Made by a program: the position numbers and the translations under genes. The notes under the pieces were generated by a model. It saw only the letters and a list, made by a program, of their open reading frames with translations. It did not search any database and was not told the origin of the DNA. Of a stretch of 64,000 nt of DNA, positions 1-10,933 are shown one piece after another. Location of the stretch: positions 1,178,001 through 1,242,000 of the forward strand of contig BCKT01000009.1 in the NCBI GenBank assembly GCA_003116875.1. The letters are read 5' to 3'. Within the stretch, counting starts at the first letter, position 1; each line of letters begins with the position of its first letter. The stretch comes from Takashimella koratensis. Taxonomy: Eukaryota; Basidiomycota; Tremellomycetes; Trichosporonales; Tetragoniomycetaceae.

Positions 1-66
1 AAGCTGGAGGTTAGATGTCAGGAGTTGCTGGTCTGGGAGTCTGGCCATCCATTGTCAGTGTCAGTG

Positions 67-110
67 CCTCGCCTCGCCTCGCCTCGCCCGCCCTTGCCTT
101 GCCTTGCCTT
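67..110. repeat. Short tandem repeats (CCTCG)n then (CCTTG)n
   Basis: Four pentamer copies of CCTCG at 67-88 are followed by four of CCTTG at about 92-110. The two units differ by one base, so they look like one decaying microsatellite. Confidence 0.7.
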
Positions 111-892
111 ATAACCTCGCCCTTGTTAGGTTGGGTGCCACGCCAAGACGAGCGCTGCCACGTTGCGCAAACACCGACGCATCACGCAGCAGGGGGCGAA
201 GCGACAAGACGGGTATCAATGGCGTGGAGTAAGACACCGCCATGCATCGCGATGGGGAAATGGTGGTCGTGATAGAGAAGCATGGATCTAGCGAAGAGGT
301 GAGGTGCAGATGCCACGTCCGCAGCATACACTGCTACTGCGCACTCTAGGCTACGAAGAATCTGGAATTGCCGCCGGCCGGTAAGTGGGAGTGGGGTTTG
401 GGGGGTTTGTCACTTTCGTCAATAATAGAAGAAACGAGACGTGAAACTAGGCCAAACGGTCGTGGTGGTCGATTGAAACGAAGGAAATGTGACACGACGA
501 CAAGGCGTTCGAAGAGGTTGAAGCAGACGAAACAGGTGAAGCAAGGAGAAGGAGATGTTATAAAATTTAGGAGTGATGAGGATTCAGGGGTGTTATATGC
601 AGACAGCGGGGGCAAGAAAAGTAAGAGGTTGAGGTAGTGGTGGAGGGAGCGACAGGAGACAGAGAGGCGGTCGAGGTATAGCCAGGCGGGAAAAGGGAAG
701 GCCAAGTGGGTTTATGGCAAGCCTAGGCGTTTGATACCTTGGGTAAGGAATATCAATGTCATTGAAGCGGACAGAGCGAGAAACAAAGTAGAGTGTCAAG
801 AATGAAATGCAGTACCCAGTCGTCGATGTAGTGTGCAGGTGCGGTGCAGTGCCCTCTTGGGGATTGTCCAATACCGTTCGGTGTGAAACGGT

Positions 893-935
893 GGACGGGT
901 GGATGGGGTGGATGGGTGGATGGGTGGATGGGTGA
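893..935. repeat. GGGTGGAT minisatellite
   Basis: About five imperfect copies of an 8-base unit (GGGTGGAT and variants) lie in the upstream region of the RRM-Puf gene. No function can be assigned. Confidence 0.65.
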
Positions 936-1793
936 AATTCGCCGGAACGCTGGTTGATTCCACCGGTTGCATCGTTCATCCTTGATCCTTCAACCAAAAA
1001 CCTCTCGTCTCTTTCTTGCCCCCCATCCCACCCCACCCACCACCTCACGAGCAGGACCTCGACCTGACCTGACCCCTCCGACCCAACCCGACTCAATCTG
1101 ACCCAAGCCAACCCACCCGACCCACGACCGAAACGACCGACGACTGACCGACGACGACTGCTTTGTTTCACCTACGTACTTGGTCCAACCTGGCTACGTC
1201 TACCCCTTAACTTTGACCTCACCCTGCCTACCACTTCCTTCTGCACCTGCAACCTACCTGCATACATCACCCGGCACCTACCTGCCTACCTACCCACGCC
1301 TAGCCTACGCCCAGTCTACCTTTCTACGCCCGGCCCACGCCTAGCATTCTTCTCACCGTCACTATCACCCACCCTCCTTCCTCCCAACCTAGACCTCACC
1401 TCGTAGCCAACCACTCTCCATACCTCCTCCCTCTACACCTTACACCCCTCATCCTCGCCCTTGGCCTTGCCCTTCCCCTTCCCCTTCCCCCTGCCCTTGG
1501 CTCCTCACCATCGCCCCCGACCCTCCTCCAGTGCCCAGCACACAGCGTCATCGCCTGGCTGAATCACCCGACTCGCACAGCCGGACAGGACACCGGTCAC
1601 GGCCTGATTGGTCACCGAATCCCGGTTTCTTCCAATCCTCCATTTCCCAGTCCCCTCCCCAGTTGTCTCTCTCTCACCCACCTATCCCCACCGCATCCCT
1701 GCGCCCAAGTCGCTCCCACACACCAACTCGAGTCACTGGTCCTCCTCACCCACCCCTTCCCCTTCACATCATCCTCCCCTCCCCGCTCCGCCC

Positions 1794-4700
1794 ATGTCCC
1801 TCCCTAGCCAACTCCTCTCGCCCACCGACGAGCGCAACCCGACGACCTCGTCAACCGTCAGCGCCCCGGGCCTCGTCAACCTCAAAGACGACAGGACACC
1901 GCCTCCGCCGCCTGTTGCTCCCAGTGCTGCGTTTGCGCTAAGGTAAGTGCTCCTTTTTTCCATTTGGGTACCTCCACTTCACAAGTTTCGTCTACCTCTG
2001 GTAGTTGTCTTTCCTACCAGCATCTGCTCTCCCTTCTTCAACCTATCAACCTATCCCTCTGGCATTGAGTACCCGCTGACATTTGCTTACCTCTTCGCTC
2101 CTCCCCCACCGCTTACCTTCACTCTCGCCCGCTTCTAATCCCCTCCACTCTCGTTCCGCCTGCCCCTCCCCACGCACCGCTTCTCGCCGCTTGCCCCCAA
2201 AGAGCGCAGATCATTGACGAGGACGAGCCCGGGTCCAGCTACGGCTCAGGCTACCGGCGCGCTCGAGCAGGGTAAGTTTATGCTCTTCTTTGCTCTGTTC
2301 TTCTGTCTTCTTTCTCCCTTCCCCCTTCACTGCGTGATCCTTGTACTATGGTGCATTCCACCACAGTGCATCATCGTCCCCTGCTGTGCCCAATTTCTCC
2401 TTTACGTTTTTGATGCGCGCCAAGTCCCCCTTTGCAACGGCTCCCTCTAGTCCTCAACCCCTCTGCCCTGCTCCCCTGCTCCCCTGCTCCCCTCACCCCC
2501 TCGCTACATCCCACCCCAACCTTTGACCCTGTTCGATGCGGTGTCGTTTGGTTCGTTGTCACCCCCGAACCTAGGTTGCGACCGCAACGAGTTGCCCTCC
2601 CTGACGACTGGCTCAATGAGTACACGTCTCACCCAACTCTCCGTCTCTCAACCTCTCCACCTCTCCACCTCCCTACCACTTCGTCAGCGCATGTCACTCC
2701 CACAATTAACCTCTATTCTCCACTCCTTGCCCACGTCCACATGTGCTAACTATCCCAGCACCATGCCCTCCTCCCTACCTGCCGACTCCCCGGGTGTGCG
2801 TACCTCTGCCCTCTCCCCCGCCTACCCTATCGGTATTAGCGGGGACACTACCTCCCCTCCTCTGCCCGGCAACGGTGGTCTCGGGTCCGGCGCAGGCGTT
2901 GGCTCCCCCTTCGGCGGTAGCAACGGCGGCAGCCTCAATATGGGCGTCGGCAGCTTGAGCGGGGGTCTCGGCGGCCTCGGCGCACCCATCAGCAACAGTC
3001 TCACCTCGCCCACCTCTGGCCGACCGAACCTGCGCCACGCCAACTCGTCCGCACCCAATCTCGAGCATGCGGCGACGAGCCGGAACCGCTCGGGTTCATT
3101 GACGTCTGACATGGGCCTCGGGGCGGCATTTACCTCGGCGTCGGGATACGGCAGCTCATGGCTCTCTTCTAGCCAGAACCAGTCGCCCTCCCACCCTCAT
3201 TCCCTCTCGCACACGCCCACAAGCCAGCTCCGATCCCCTCTGGGTCACGGCAGCGCGCAGATCGCTGGTCTCGGCCACGGCCACTCCTTGTCCTCGTCCT
3301 CCCACTCACACTCGCACCCGCAATCCCCGGACGAAGGAATGATGACTGGCGACCTGTCCTTCTCGACCCTTGACTACCTTGGCCTTGCAGACGGTGACTC
3401 CCTCCCGCCCGCCTCGGTCTCGGGCCAACGTGAACTCCACCGCCGCGCAATCGAGACTCACGGCGCCGCCTCTCGCCTCCGTGCATCGACCGTCTCCAAT
3501 GTCCGAAGGCCAGTCACAAGCTCAACCCCGTACTCGGACGAGACTCCAGACGAGATCCTCGCAAAGGCAATCGAGCAATTCAGCATGTACGACTCGATGC
3601 CACCGTTGTCCTATGGGGGACTGTCTCTGCTCAACCGCCCGAGGGCGACAACCATTGGAGCTTTGGACAACCCCATGCAGCGGAATCGCGGCGTGAGTGT
3701 ACTATGCAGTTCTCCCTTCCTATTCCCTGGGTTTGCTCTCTCTCCTGCTTGTTTCAAGGTCAAGCTGATACATTGGTAGAACCTCGCACGGTCGAGAGAC
3801 AATAGCCGTGGTCCGAGACTCTCCGTATCATCGACGACATCCAGAACAGGTACGCCAGATGGCATGTCTACTCCACAGATGCCGACCAGGAGCCTGTGGA
3901 TTGGGAACCTCGACGTGAACACGACGAGCGAGTCGCTCCTTCATGTCTTTGCGCCGTACGGGGCGATCGAGAGTTTGAGGCTTTTGCCGGAGAAGGTGAG
4001 TGAATGTTTTGCGTGGGGGAAGGGTATAAGGTGTCGAGATACTGGAGTGAGAGGCAGTGAGAGAGGACCAAGGAGAGAGGATTGGGATCAGCAGTGCGAG
4101 AACAACGAGACCTGTGTGACGCCTTTCATGAGCAGCCTGTTGACCCTCCTAGACCTGCGCATTCGTCAATTTTATGGAAAAGGGGGACGCTGTGCGTGCG
4201 CGGGACGACGTGCTGAACCGACTCGGTGGACACCTTCCCGAGCTGTCCGAGACAGCAGCCGTGCGTGTTGGGTTTGGCAAAATCGACTCTGCTCCGACTG
4301 GCCCGCCGACAAGCACGATCGCGCCCGCCCCACCTGGTCTCGTCTTCACCAACGGCGTCAGCGTACCCCCTGCGCCCGTGGTCCCTGCAACTCCCGAGCA
4401 GCACGACCAGAGCGCCCTGCCAACTCGAGCCCTCTGGATCGGGAGCATACCAAGCACGACCTCCTCCGCCACCCTCCTCCAGATCTTCTCCCCCTTCGGG
4501 CCCGTCGAATCCGCCCGCGTCCTCACCCACAAGTCATGTGGGTTTGTCAACTTTGAGCGCCTCGACTCAGCTGTCTCTGCTCGTAACGCCTTAAACGCGC
4601 GGGATATCTTGGGTAGCGATGTCGGTCCCATCCGAATTGGGTTTGCCCGTGTCCCGACGAAGTCGCCGGTTATTGGTGGGCCGGAGGACGACGGATCGCC

Positions 4701-7120
4701 GTCGAAGCTCGAGGGCCTGGGATCGGTCAAGGGTGCAACAGCAGTCTCGACGGAACAGCAACTGTCAGCCGAGGGAGGCGGAGTGGAAAACTACAGGTCG
4801 CAGTTGGTGCTGGACCTTGTCAAGGCTGGTGTTCACGACCAGGTCATTGAGAAGGGATTGGCGAAGAACGGGGCAGTGTCAGAGCAGCAAATGATCATGC
4901 AGGTGTTGTCGAGTGGGCGGCAGGAAGAGGACATCGATGTGCGCGCTGCCGCTGGTGAGTTGACTGGGTTGGGTGAAGAATTCCACCCTGCTGACCCGAG
5001 ATCACAGACCTTCGTCCGCCGGCATCGTACTATACGACTATCCCTGGTGTTCCCGACCGCCGCGACGCACGCCGTGCCGAGGCCCCGCGCTTACGGGACA
5101 TTCGCAAACGACTCGACACTTGCACTGTTGACGAAGTGGACTCACTCTGCCGCGAGTTACTTGATGAAGTCGCCGAGCTGAGCTCTGACTACATCGGCAA
5201 CACGATTGTCCAAAAGCTCTTTGAACGCGCTACCCAGCCTGTCCGCGTGAATATGCTCGAACGAATCGCTCCGACCCTGGCTATGATCGGCGTCCACAAG
5301 AACGGGACCTGGGCAGCTCAGAAGATCATCGAGTGCGCAACGACCGACGAAGAGAGAGAACTCATCGCTCTCAACCTGCGCGCGTTTGCCCCGCCACTCA
5401 TGTGCGATAGTCTCGGAAACTATGTCTGCGCAGGGACTCTCAGGTTTGAGTCCCCAAACTCGGATTACGTCTATGATGCCATGATCGATAGGATGTGGGA
5501 TATCGCGCAGAATCGATTCGGTGCGAGGTGTATGCGAACGTGTTTGGAGAGCTCGCACACGTCACTCTACCAAAAGGTGAGTACGGTCTGGGAACGACAG
5601 AGATGAGAGTTGGAAAGGACTTGAACCACAGAGATGAGAGTTGGGAAGGACTTGAATCGTGGCTGATCAGTGTTGTGAGCAGAAACGCATCGCTACGGGT
5701 ATCATCCTCAACTCGATCCCTCTCGCGACTAACCCGAATGGCGCGCTTTTGCTCACTTGGTTGGTAGAGCAATCTGCCCTGCCTGGCCGATACGGTCTGC
5801 TCGCCAATCGATTCGTCCCACACGTTGCGCACTTGGCCACGCACAAGCTCGCCTCGTTGACGGTGTTGAGAAGTGAGTTAGCTTTGCTTTACATACGCTC
5901 GAGGTTATAGCTTACATTCGACTCTTCAGTCATTAACCAGACGTCCGAGCCACAAGCCTCTACTACTCTACTCAATGCCATCTTCCACTCTCCTAGCGAC
6001 CAGATCCTCACTGAGATCCTCTCCGACGCGTCCAACGGTTCTCAAGTGATTGGCAAGATCCTCGCCATCTCCACGTTATCTGCCGAAGAGCGACCTGGGA
6101 TGATCGAAGCCGTCCGTCGCGTCCTTCCTGCTGTCAAGGGGACGTCGACGCCTCCGTACCGCCGCTTGATGGAGGAAGTCGGTTTGCCTGTCCCGCCGGC
6201 CCCGACTCCAGGCCCGATCGTCGCGTCCCTCGGCCCCGCACCGCCCGCGGCCGTCCAGCACCTCCGACAACAAGCTGGCGCTGGCGCGTGGCCTGGTCTT
6301 GGTGTCGCGGGCCAGGGCTCGACCCAGCCGTTCGCGCTCCCCAACACCGGTTTACCCATGGGCGGGATGGGGATGGGCGGTATGGGCAGTCTCGGGAGCA
6401 TGGGCCTTGCTGCTGCCCAGGGCCACCCGCACCTCGGCATGTCCATGGGTCTCCCTGTCGGCGTAGGCTACGGACAACCTATGTACCTCAACCAACCAGG
6501 TCTCGGCGCAGGGGTCGGCGTAGGAGGGAACCTGAGCCCATTGATGATCCCCAATAACATGGCGATCGGATCAATGAGGACAGGAAGCCCGAATATGGCG
6601 GGTTCGCCGAGGACACCGCAGCCCAGGCAGAGGGGGAGGATGAGTCCTGTCTCACAGATGATGTCGCCAGGATCGGACCCTTTCAACCCGGTGAGTAAGG
6701 GCAAGCGTGAACTTTGCTCTGCGCCGCTTCAAGACAGGAACGAGGCTGACTAATTGATTTCGTATCTGCCTTCTCATCTCTTGTCCACTCCCACTGCAGT
6801 TCGCATCCCCCTCGATCGATATTCCATACATGCAGCAACAAGGCCTCCGCCTCGGTCCCGCCATCAACCAGCAGCAGCCTCAGCAGAATCAAGGGCAGCA
6901 ACCACCGACCTTTGAGGCACAACCCAATGTTGGGGGGCTCGGGATCGTGCCGGCTTCAGCAGCGGCTGCGGCAGCAGGAGGTCAAGGCGAGTTTTACGGC
7001 CAGGTAAGTGAGTACCAAGAGGTTTCATTTCTCTCAGGCTCTTGTTCTTTAAGAAGGTGGCACCAGACTCACGCATGATTCCCATTGTAGAGCCGCATGT
7101 TCGCCAACGGGTACCCCTGA
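1794..7120 (+). CDS. RRM and Pumilio-repeat RNA-binding protein (Jsn1/Puf2-like)
   Basis: Ten exons: 1794-1942, 2203-2271, 2759-3692, 3780-3995, 4153-4954, 5008-5576, 5680-5872, 5930-6690, 6800-7003, 7091-7120; 1308 aa with phases closing. After a Ser/Gly-rich N-terminus come two RRM domains (starting SLWIGNLDVN at the exon 4/5 junction and RALWIGSIPS in exon 5). Puf repeats follow in exons 6-8, with motifs such as NTIVQKLFE, NGTWAAQKIIE and SLGNYVCAGTLRFE. The tail is Gly/Met- and Gln-rich. This RRM-plus-PUF order matches the fungal Jsn1/Puf2 group, which binds mRNA 3' UTRs and affects mRNA fate and localisation. The start is the first ATG after the pyrimidine-rich leader. The exon 2 and exon 7 acceptors have in-frame alternatives; I chose those giving the more conserved-looking junctions. 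The last exon encodes only nine residues. Confidence 0.88.
5605..5662 (+). repeat. Tandem duplication inside an RRM-Puf intron
   Basis: Two nearly identical copies of a roughly 31-nt unit (beginning GAGATGAGAGTTGG and ending GGACTTGAA) sit head to tail in the intron between exons 6 and 7. They enlarge an otherwise short intron. Confidence 0.75.
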
Positions 7121-8402
7121 GCGAGAAGCGTCGGATGTAGGCGGGGGGTCGTAACGTCCCACGACCCTCCTCGGCACTCACTGTTGGTCTGGTACCAATA
7201 GCAGTTGACTCCCCACGACTCAATACCGACTATCGACCCGACTTATCAAACTTACCATTTTATGATACGATCACGACGACACGAATCCCAGTGGCATCTC
7301 TCACTTTTGCACCGACCGTTTATATGGTATCGACATGTTACAAAATCGAAAAACAACACCCAAATATGATGGAAGAAGAAGAAGATGGAGAAGAAAAAAA
7401 AACGCATCAACAAGCACACGGTCGGAGCGGAAAATCAACACAAAAAAGACCAAGTATAAAACGTCAAGACGTGATAGTACGATCATGGACAACATCGAAA
7501 CGACGTGAGCGACAAGCGACAAGCGACGAGTGATGACCGGGGAGAGAGGACAAGATGGAGACGAGGCCGTCAGGTGTACGACAAGTAAAATCATAAAAAC
7601 AGACAATTGAGGGAGGATAAGAGTGCTTTAGGCGGACGAGCGCGTATTCAGAACTCCAGTTTCTCTATATGAGACTGGAGTTCCAAAAGTGTATATCCAA
7701 GATCCCACGTTCTCTCTATCCCTTTTACCTCTTCCTCCCATGTCATCCACGCCTTTGGCACTTGTGCTCTTGCGCACTCTTCGTCTTCGTCTATGCTCGT
7801 TCCGTAACCTAGCCCTAGCCCGCATTGTCCGGCCTCTTTACTCTCTTGCACAAACATGTACCTTATCATCTGTCATTGTCGGGTCGGGGGAGACCTGAGA
7901 GGTCGTTTGGTTTGAATAACCGGGAATTATCCGAGAAGAATGACGGTTCGGCGCAACGACGCACCGAGGAACCGGTCAACTGACAATTAGACCTCTACTG
8001 GATCATTCTCACCCATCTGCCGACTGCCGACTGCCGACCGACGACCGACGACCGGCCACCGAGTCCACCGAGTCTGCCGAGTCCACCGAAGCATTAACGA
8101 CACGCCCACCTAGCTTGGCATCCCGACTGATTTGGTCGCTCCGTACCCGGACCCGGGAGTTTCCGAGCAGAGAGCAACTCCAGAGATGGTCAAATAGCCC
8201 GTTAGCTGGGGTACCGTTTACCGGTTTCCTCTTCTCTTCCCTCTTCCTTCTTGTCGTCTCTCCTGCTCCCCTCCTTCGGTCACACGCCCTCTTGTACCTA
8301 CGGGCCTCATCACTCCTCTCACGGTGATCTACTTATTCTCGTCGCTCGATAACCCCCAATCTCGACGATCTCAGCCATCCCTCCCACCTAAAACACCGGA
8401 CC
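7121..8402. other. 3' flank of RRM-Puf gene and promoter of GH36 gene, no gene seen
   Basis: The first part is A-rich and purine-rich (poly-A stretches near 7395), as expected of a 3' UTR. Around 8017-8088 there are short degenerate repeats of CCGACTG/CCGACGA and CCGAGTCCA type. No open frame carries a recognisable domain. Confidence 0.6.
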
Positions 8403-10574
8403 ATGCCGCCTTCTTCTATCACTCTCGAGAACGGGGTGCTGCAAGCGCTCTTCCGAATGGATGACCAAGGTCTCGTCTACCTCGACGGCATCATTTTCCT
8501 ATCATCTACCTCCAACACCCCTCGTCAGGCATCTCCCCTATTCGAGCACTCGTCGTTGCCCATTGTCGGAGTCCGACTCCAGGGCCAGGGCAATGGCATG
8601 GAAGGGAAGACATCCAAGTCTCTCACTGGTAGCGTCCATACCTCTCGTTTCATTTACCACTCCCACCGCCTGCACCGGCCCGCTTCCACGCTTTTCCAGA
8701 CCCTCGACATTGAGCTACACGACTCCAAGCTCGGGATAATCATTACCAGCCACTGGGTACTCTACGACTCCCTCCCTGTCCTCCGTTCCTCGGCAAGTAT
8801 CACCAACGACTCTTCCTCCCCTATCGACGTGACTCAGCTTTCCAGCTTGGTCATTGGCGGCCTCACCACCGGTCCCAAATGGTGGGAGACTTATCGACTC
8901 TCTCTATCGACCAACTCGTGGTTCCGCGAGGCCCAGTGGACCGACCATTCTCTACCCAGCCTCGGGATCGACGACTACGGGGTACACGATATCCCCACAG
9001 GCGAGAAGATTGTGAGCTCGCTCGGTACGTATAGCGTCTCGAACCGAAGCACGTTCTCGACTCAGGGCCACTTACCGATGGGTCTGTTGGAGAGGAACGA
9101 TGGTAAAGAGGCGTGGTTGTGGCAGGTGGAGAACAACGGGGCGTGGAGATGGGAAGTAGGCGATCACAAGGACAGTGTCTACCTTGCGACTTCTGGACCG
9201 AATGCGCAGGATCACGAATGGGTATACACCCTCTCCCCAGGGGGCAGCTACACCACCTGCCCTACGGCTTTGGTTCATGTCTCTGGCGATCGGGGTGCAG
9301 CGTTCGCCGCACTCACAGCCTACCGTCGGCTTATCATCCGTCCTCACCCTGATCACTCGTCACTCCCTATCATCTTCAACGACTATATGAACTGCCTCAT
9401 GGGTGATCCTACCGAATCCAAGATCCTCGCTCTTGTCCCGCCCGTGGCTGCCAGCGGGGCCGAGTACTTTGTCATCGACGCAGGTTGGTATGCCGAGGAT
9501 AGAGGGTGGTGGGATGATGTTGGAGCGTGGGAGCCGTCGAATTGGAGGTTTCCGAAAGGTTTTGCGTGGCTAGTTGAGGAGATTAGGAGGAATGGATTAA
9601 AGACTGGATTGTGGTTGGAACCAGAGGTTATCGGGGTCAGGTCGAGGATTGCGAACGAATTACCGCCCGAGGCATTCTTCCAGCGTAACGGGGTCCGAAT
9701 CGTCGAGAGGGGAAGGTACCAGCTCGATTATCGCCATCCGGCTGTCGTCAAGCGAATGGACGCAGTTATCGATCGACTCGTCAAGACGAACGGAATCGAG
9801 TACTTTAAATTCGACTACAATATCGAAGTGACACTCGGGACCGACACGGGCGGGTCGAGTCCCGGGTCTGGTCAGGAAGGCCACGCACGGGCCTATGTCG
9901 CTTGGTTGAAGGGTTTACTCGACCGGTACCCTAGTCTCGTGATTGAGAACTGTTCCTCTGGTGCTCAGAGGATGGAGTACGATCTACTATCTGTCCTTAC
10001 TCTCCAGTCCACAAGCGACCAACAAGATCCCGTCCGATACGCCGCGATCGCAGCGGCCGCGGCAACCGCCGTGCTCCCCGAACAAGGCGCGGTATGGGCC
10101 TACCCCCAGCCGAAATGGAGCGACGAGATCAATGCGCTCACAATTGTTAATTCGTTACTTGGTCGAATCCACCTCAGCGGTCGGCTGGATCTGATGAGCC
10201 CAAGCCAGTTGGAGCTGGTGAGAGAAGGGATGAAGGCGTATGAGGCAGTTGGGAACGGGTTGAGAGGCGCGGTTCCGTTTTGGCCTTTGGGTCTGCCCGG
10301 GTGGCACGATGAGTGGTTGGCCCTAGGTATGGCGTCCAGTGAGGGAGGAGAGGGAGGGATAAGGGAGTGTTATATGTCGGTGTGGAGGAGAGGTGGATCG
10401 ACAACGATGAGCATCCCTGTTCCTCCGCTCAAAGGTAAAGGCAAAGTCACGGCCAGAGTGGTGTACCCGACAACTTTACCGGCTCAGGTGGGATGGATCG
10501 AGGCAAGCGGGGTGATGGAGGTAGAGTTCCCAGAAACCATCTGTGCGCGGCTATGTCATCTCGTTGTGGAGTAG
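8403..10574 (+). CDS. Alpha-galactosidase, GH36 family
   Basis: A single exon of 723 aa, close to the roughly 730 aa of bacterial and fungal GH36 enzymes. The N-terminal beta-sandwich half runs to about residue 310. The TIM-barrel half carries YFVIDAGWYAEDRGWWDDVG and LKTGLWLEPE, the nucleophile motif KFDYN (Asp471) and SDQQDP with the predicted acid/base Asp539. That spacing is what GH36 alpha-galactosidases show. The enzyme should hydrolyse terminal alpha-1,6-galactose from melibiose, raffinose or stachyose. There is no signal peptide (the start MPPSSITLENG is polar), so it probably acts inside the cell on imported oligosaccharide. No introns, unlike its neighbours. No transporter lies next to it. 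Confidence 0.93.
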   Translation: MPPSSITLENGVLQALFRMDDQGLVYLDGIIFLSSTSNTPRQASPLFEHSSLPIVGVRLQGQGNGMEGKTSKSLTGSVHTSRFIYHSHRLHRPASTLFQTLDIELHDSKLGIIITSHWVLYDSLPVLRSSASITNDSSSPIDVTQLSSLVIGGLTTGPKWWETYRLSLSTNSWFREAQWTDHSLPSLGIDDYGVHDIPTGEKIVSSLGTYSVSNRSTFSTQGHLPMGLLERNDGKEAWLWQVENNGAWRWEVGDHKDSVYLATSGPNAQDHEWVYTLSPGGSYTTCPTALVHVSGDRGAAFAALTAYRRLIIRPHPDHSSLPIIFNDYMNCLMGDPTESKILALVPPVAASGAEYFVIDAGWYAEDRGWWDDVGAWEPSNWRFPKGFAWLVEEIRRNGLKTGLWLEPEVIGVRSRIANELPPEAFFQRNGVRIVERGRYQLDYRHPAVVKRMDAVIDRLVKTNGIEYFKFDYNIEVTLGTDTGGSSPGSGQEGHARAYVAWLKGLLDRYPSLVIENCSSGAQRMEYDLLSVLTLQSTSDQQDPVRYAAIAAAAATAVLPEQGAVWAYPQPKWSDEINALTIVNSLLGRIHLSGRLDLMSPSQLELVREGMKAYEAVGNGLRGAVPFWPLGLPGWHDEWLALGMASSEGGEGGIRECYMSVWRRGGSTTMSIPVPPLKGKGKVTARVVYPTTLPAQVGWIEASGVMEVEFPETICARLCHLVVE

Positions 10575-10933
10575 AGTATGGTAGTAGAAAACGCAAAAGA
10601 AACAGGACCTAGGACCACACTTGTTAATTTGAATGGATAGCTGCGAAGTGATTGCTTCTGTACCAAACGCACATTGCGTACATATTGATTATGAACTGCG
10701 TTCAGTCTCAAGTGACTGTTCTTCTTCTTCTCCTATCCTATATATTATATACGTTTTGACGGATTGACTCAATTCCTTCTTCCCAAGCATTGGTTGGAGG
10801 AAACGAGAGCGAGGCGAGAGAGTGTCTATGTTACTGGATGTGGCGCATACCAGCGCCTTTTAGGTGTGGAGAAGGATAAGGGGATTGATGTGTAGGGTAA
10901 GTGACCAATGGAGAGATCCAAGAAGCCAACCGT
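10575..10933. other. Convergent intergenic spacer
   Basis: AT-rich spacer between the GH36 stop and the acid phosphatase stop, containing T-rich and TATATTATATA-like tracts typical of 3' ends. No gene seen. Confidence 0.6.

Larger units (their letters stand above)
1..1793. other. Upstream region of the RRM-Puf gene, no gene seen
   Basis: I see no credible coding region here. Open frames on both strands are proline/serine-rich or low complexity and lack recognisable domains. The stretch before position 1794 is strongly pyrimidine-rich on the + strand (roughly 1200-1790), as often seen in 5' leaders of basidiomycete genes, so it probably holds the promoter and leader of the RRM-Puf gene. Short tandem repeats are listed separately. 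Confidence 0.6.
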
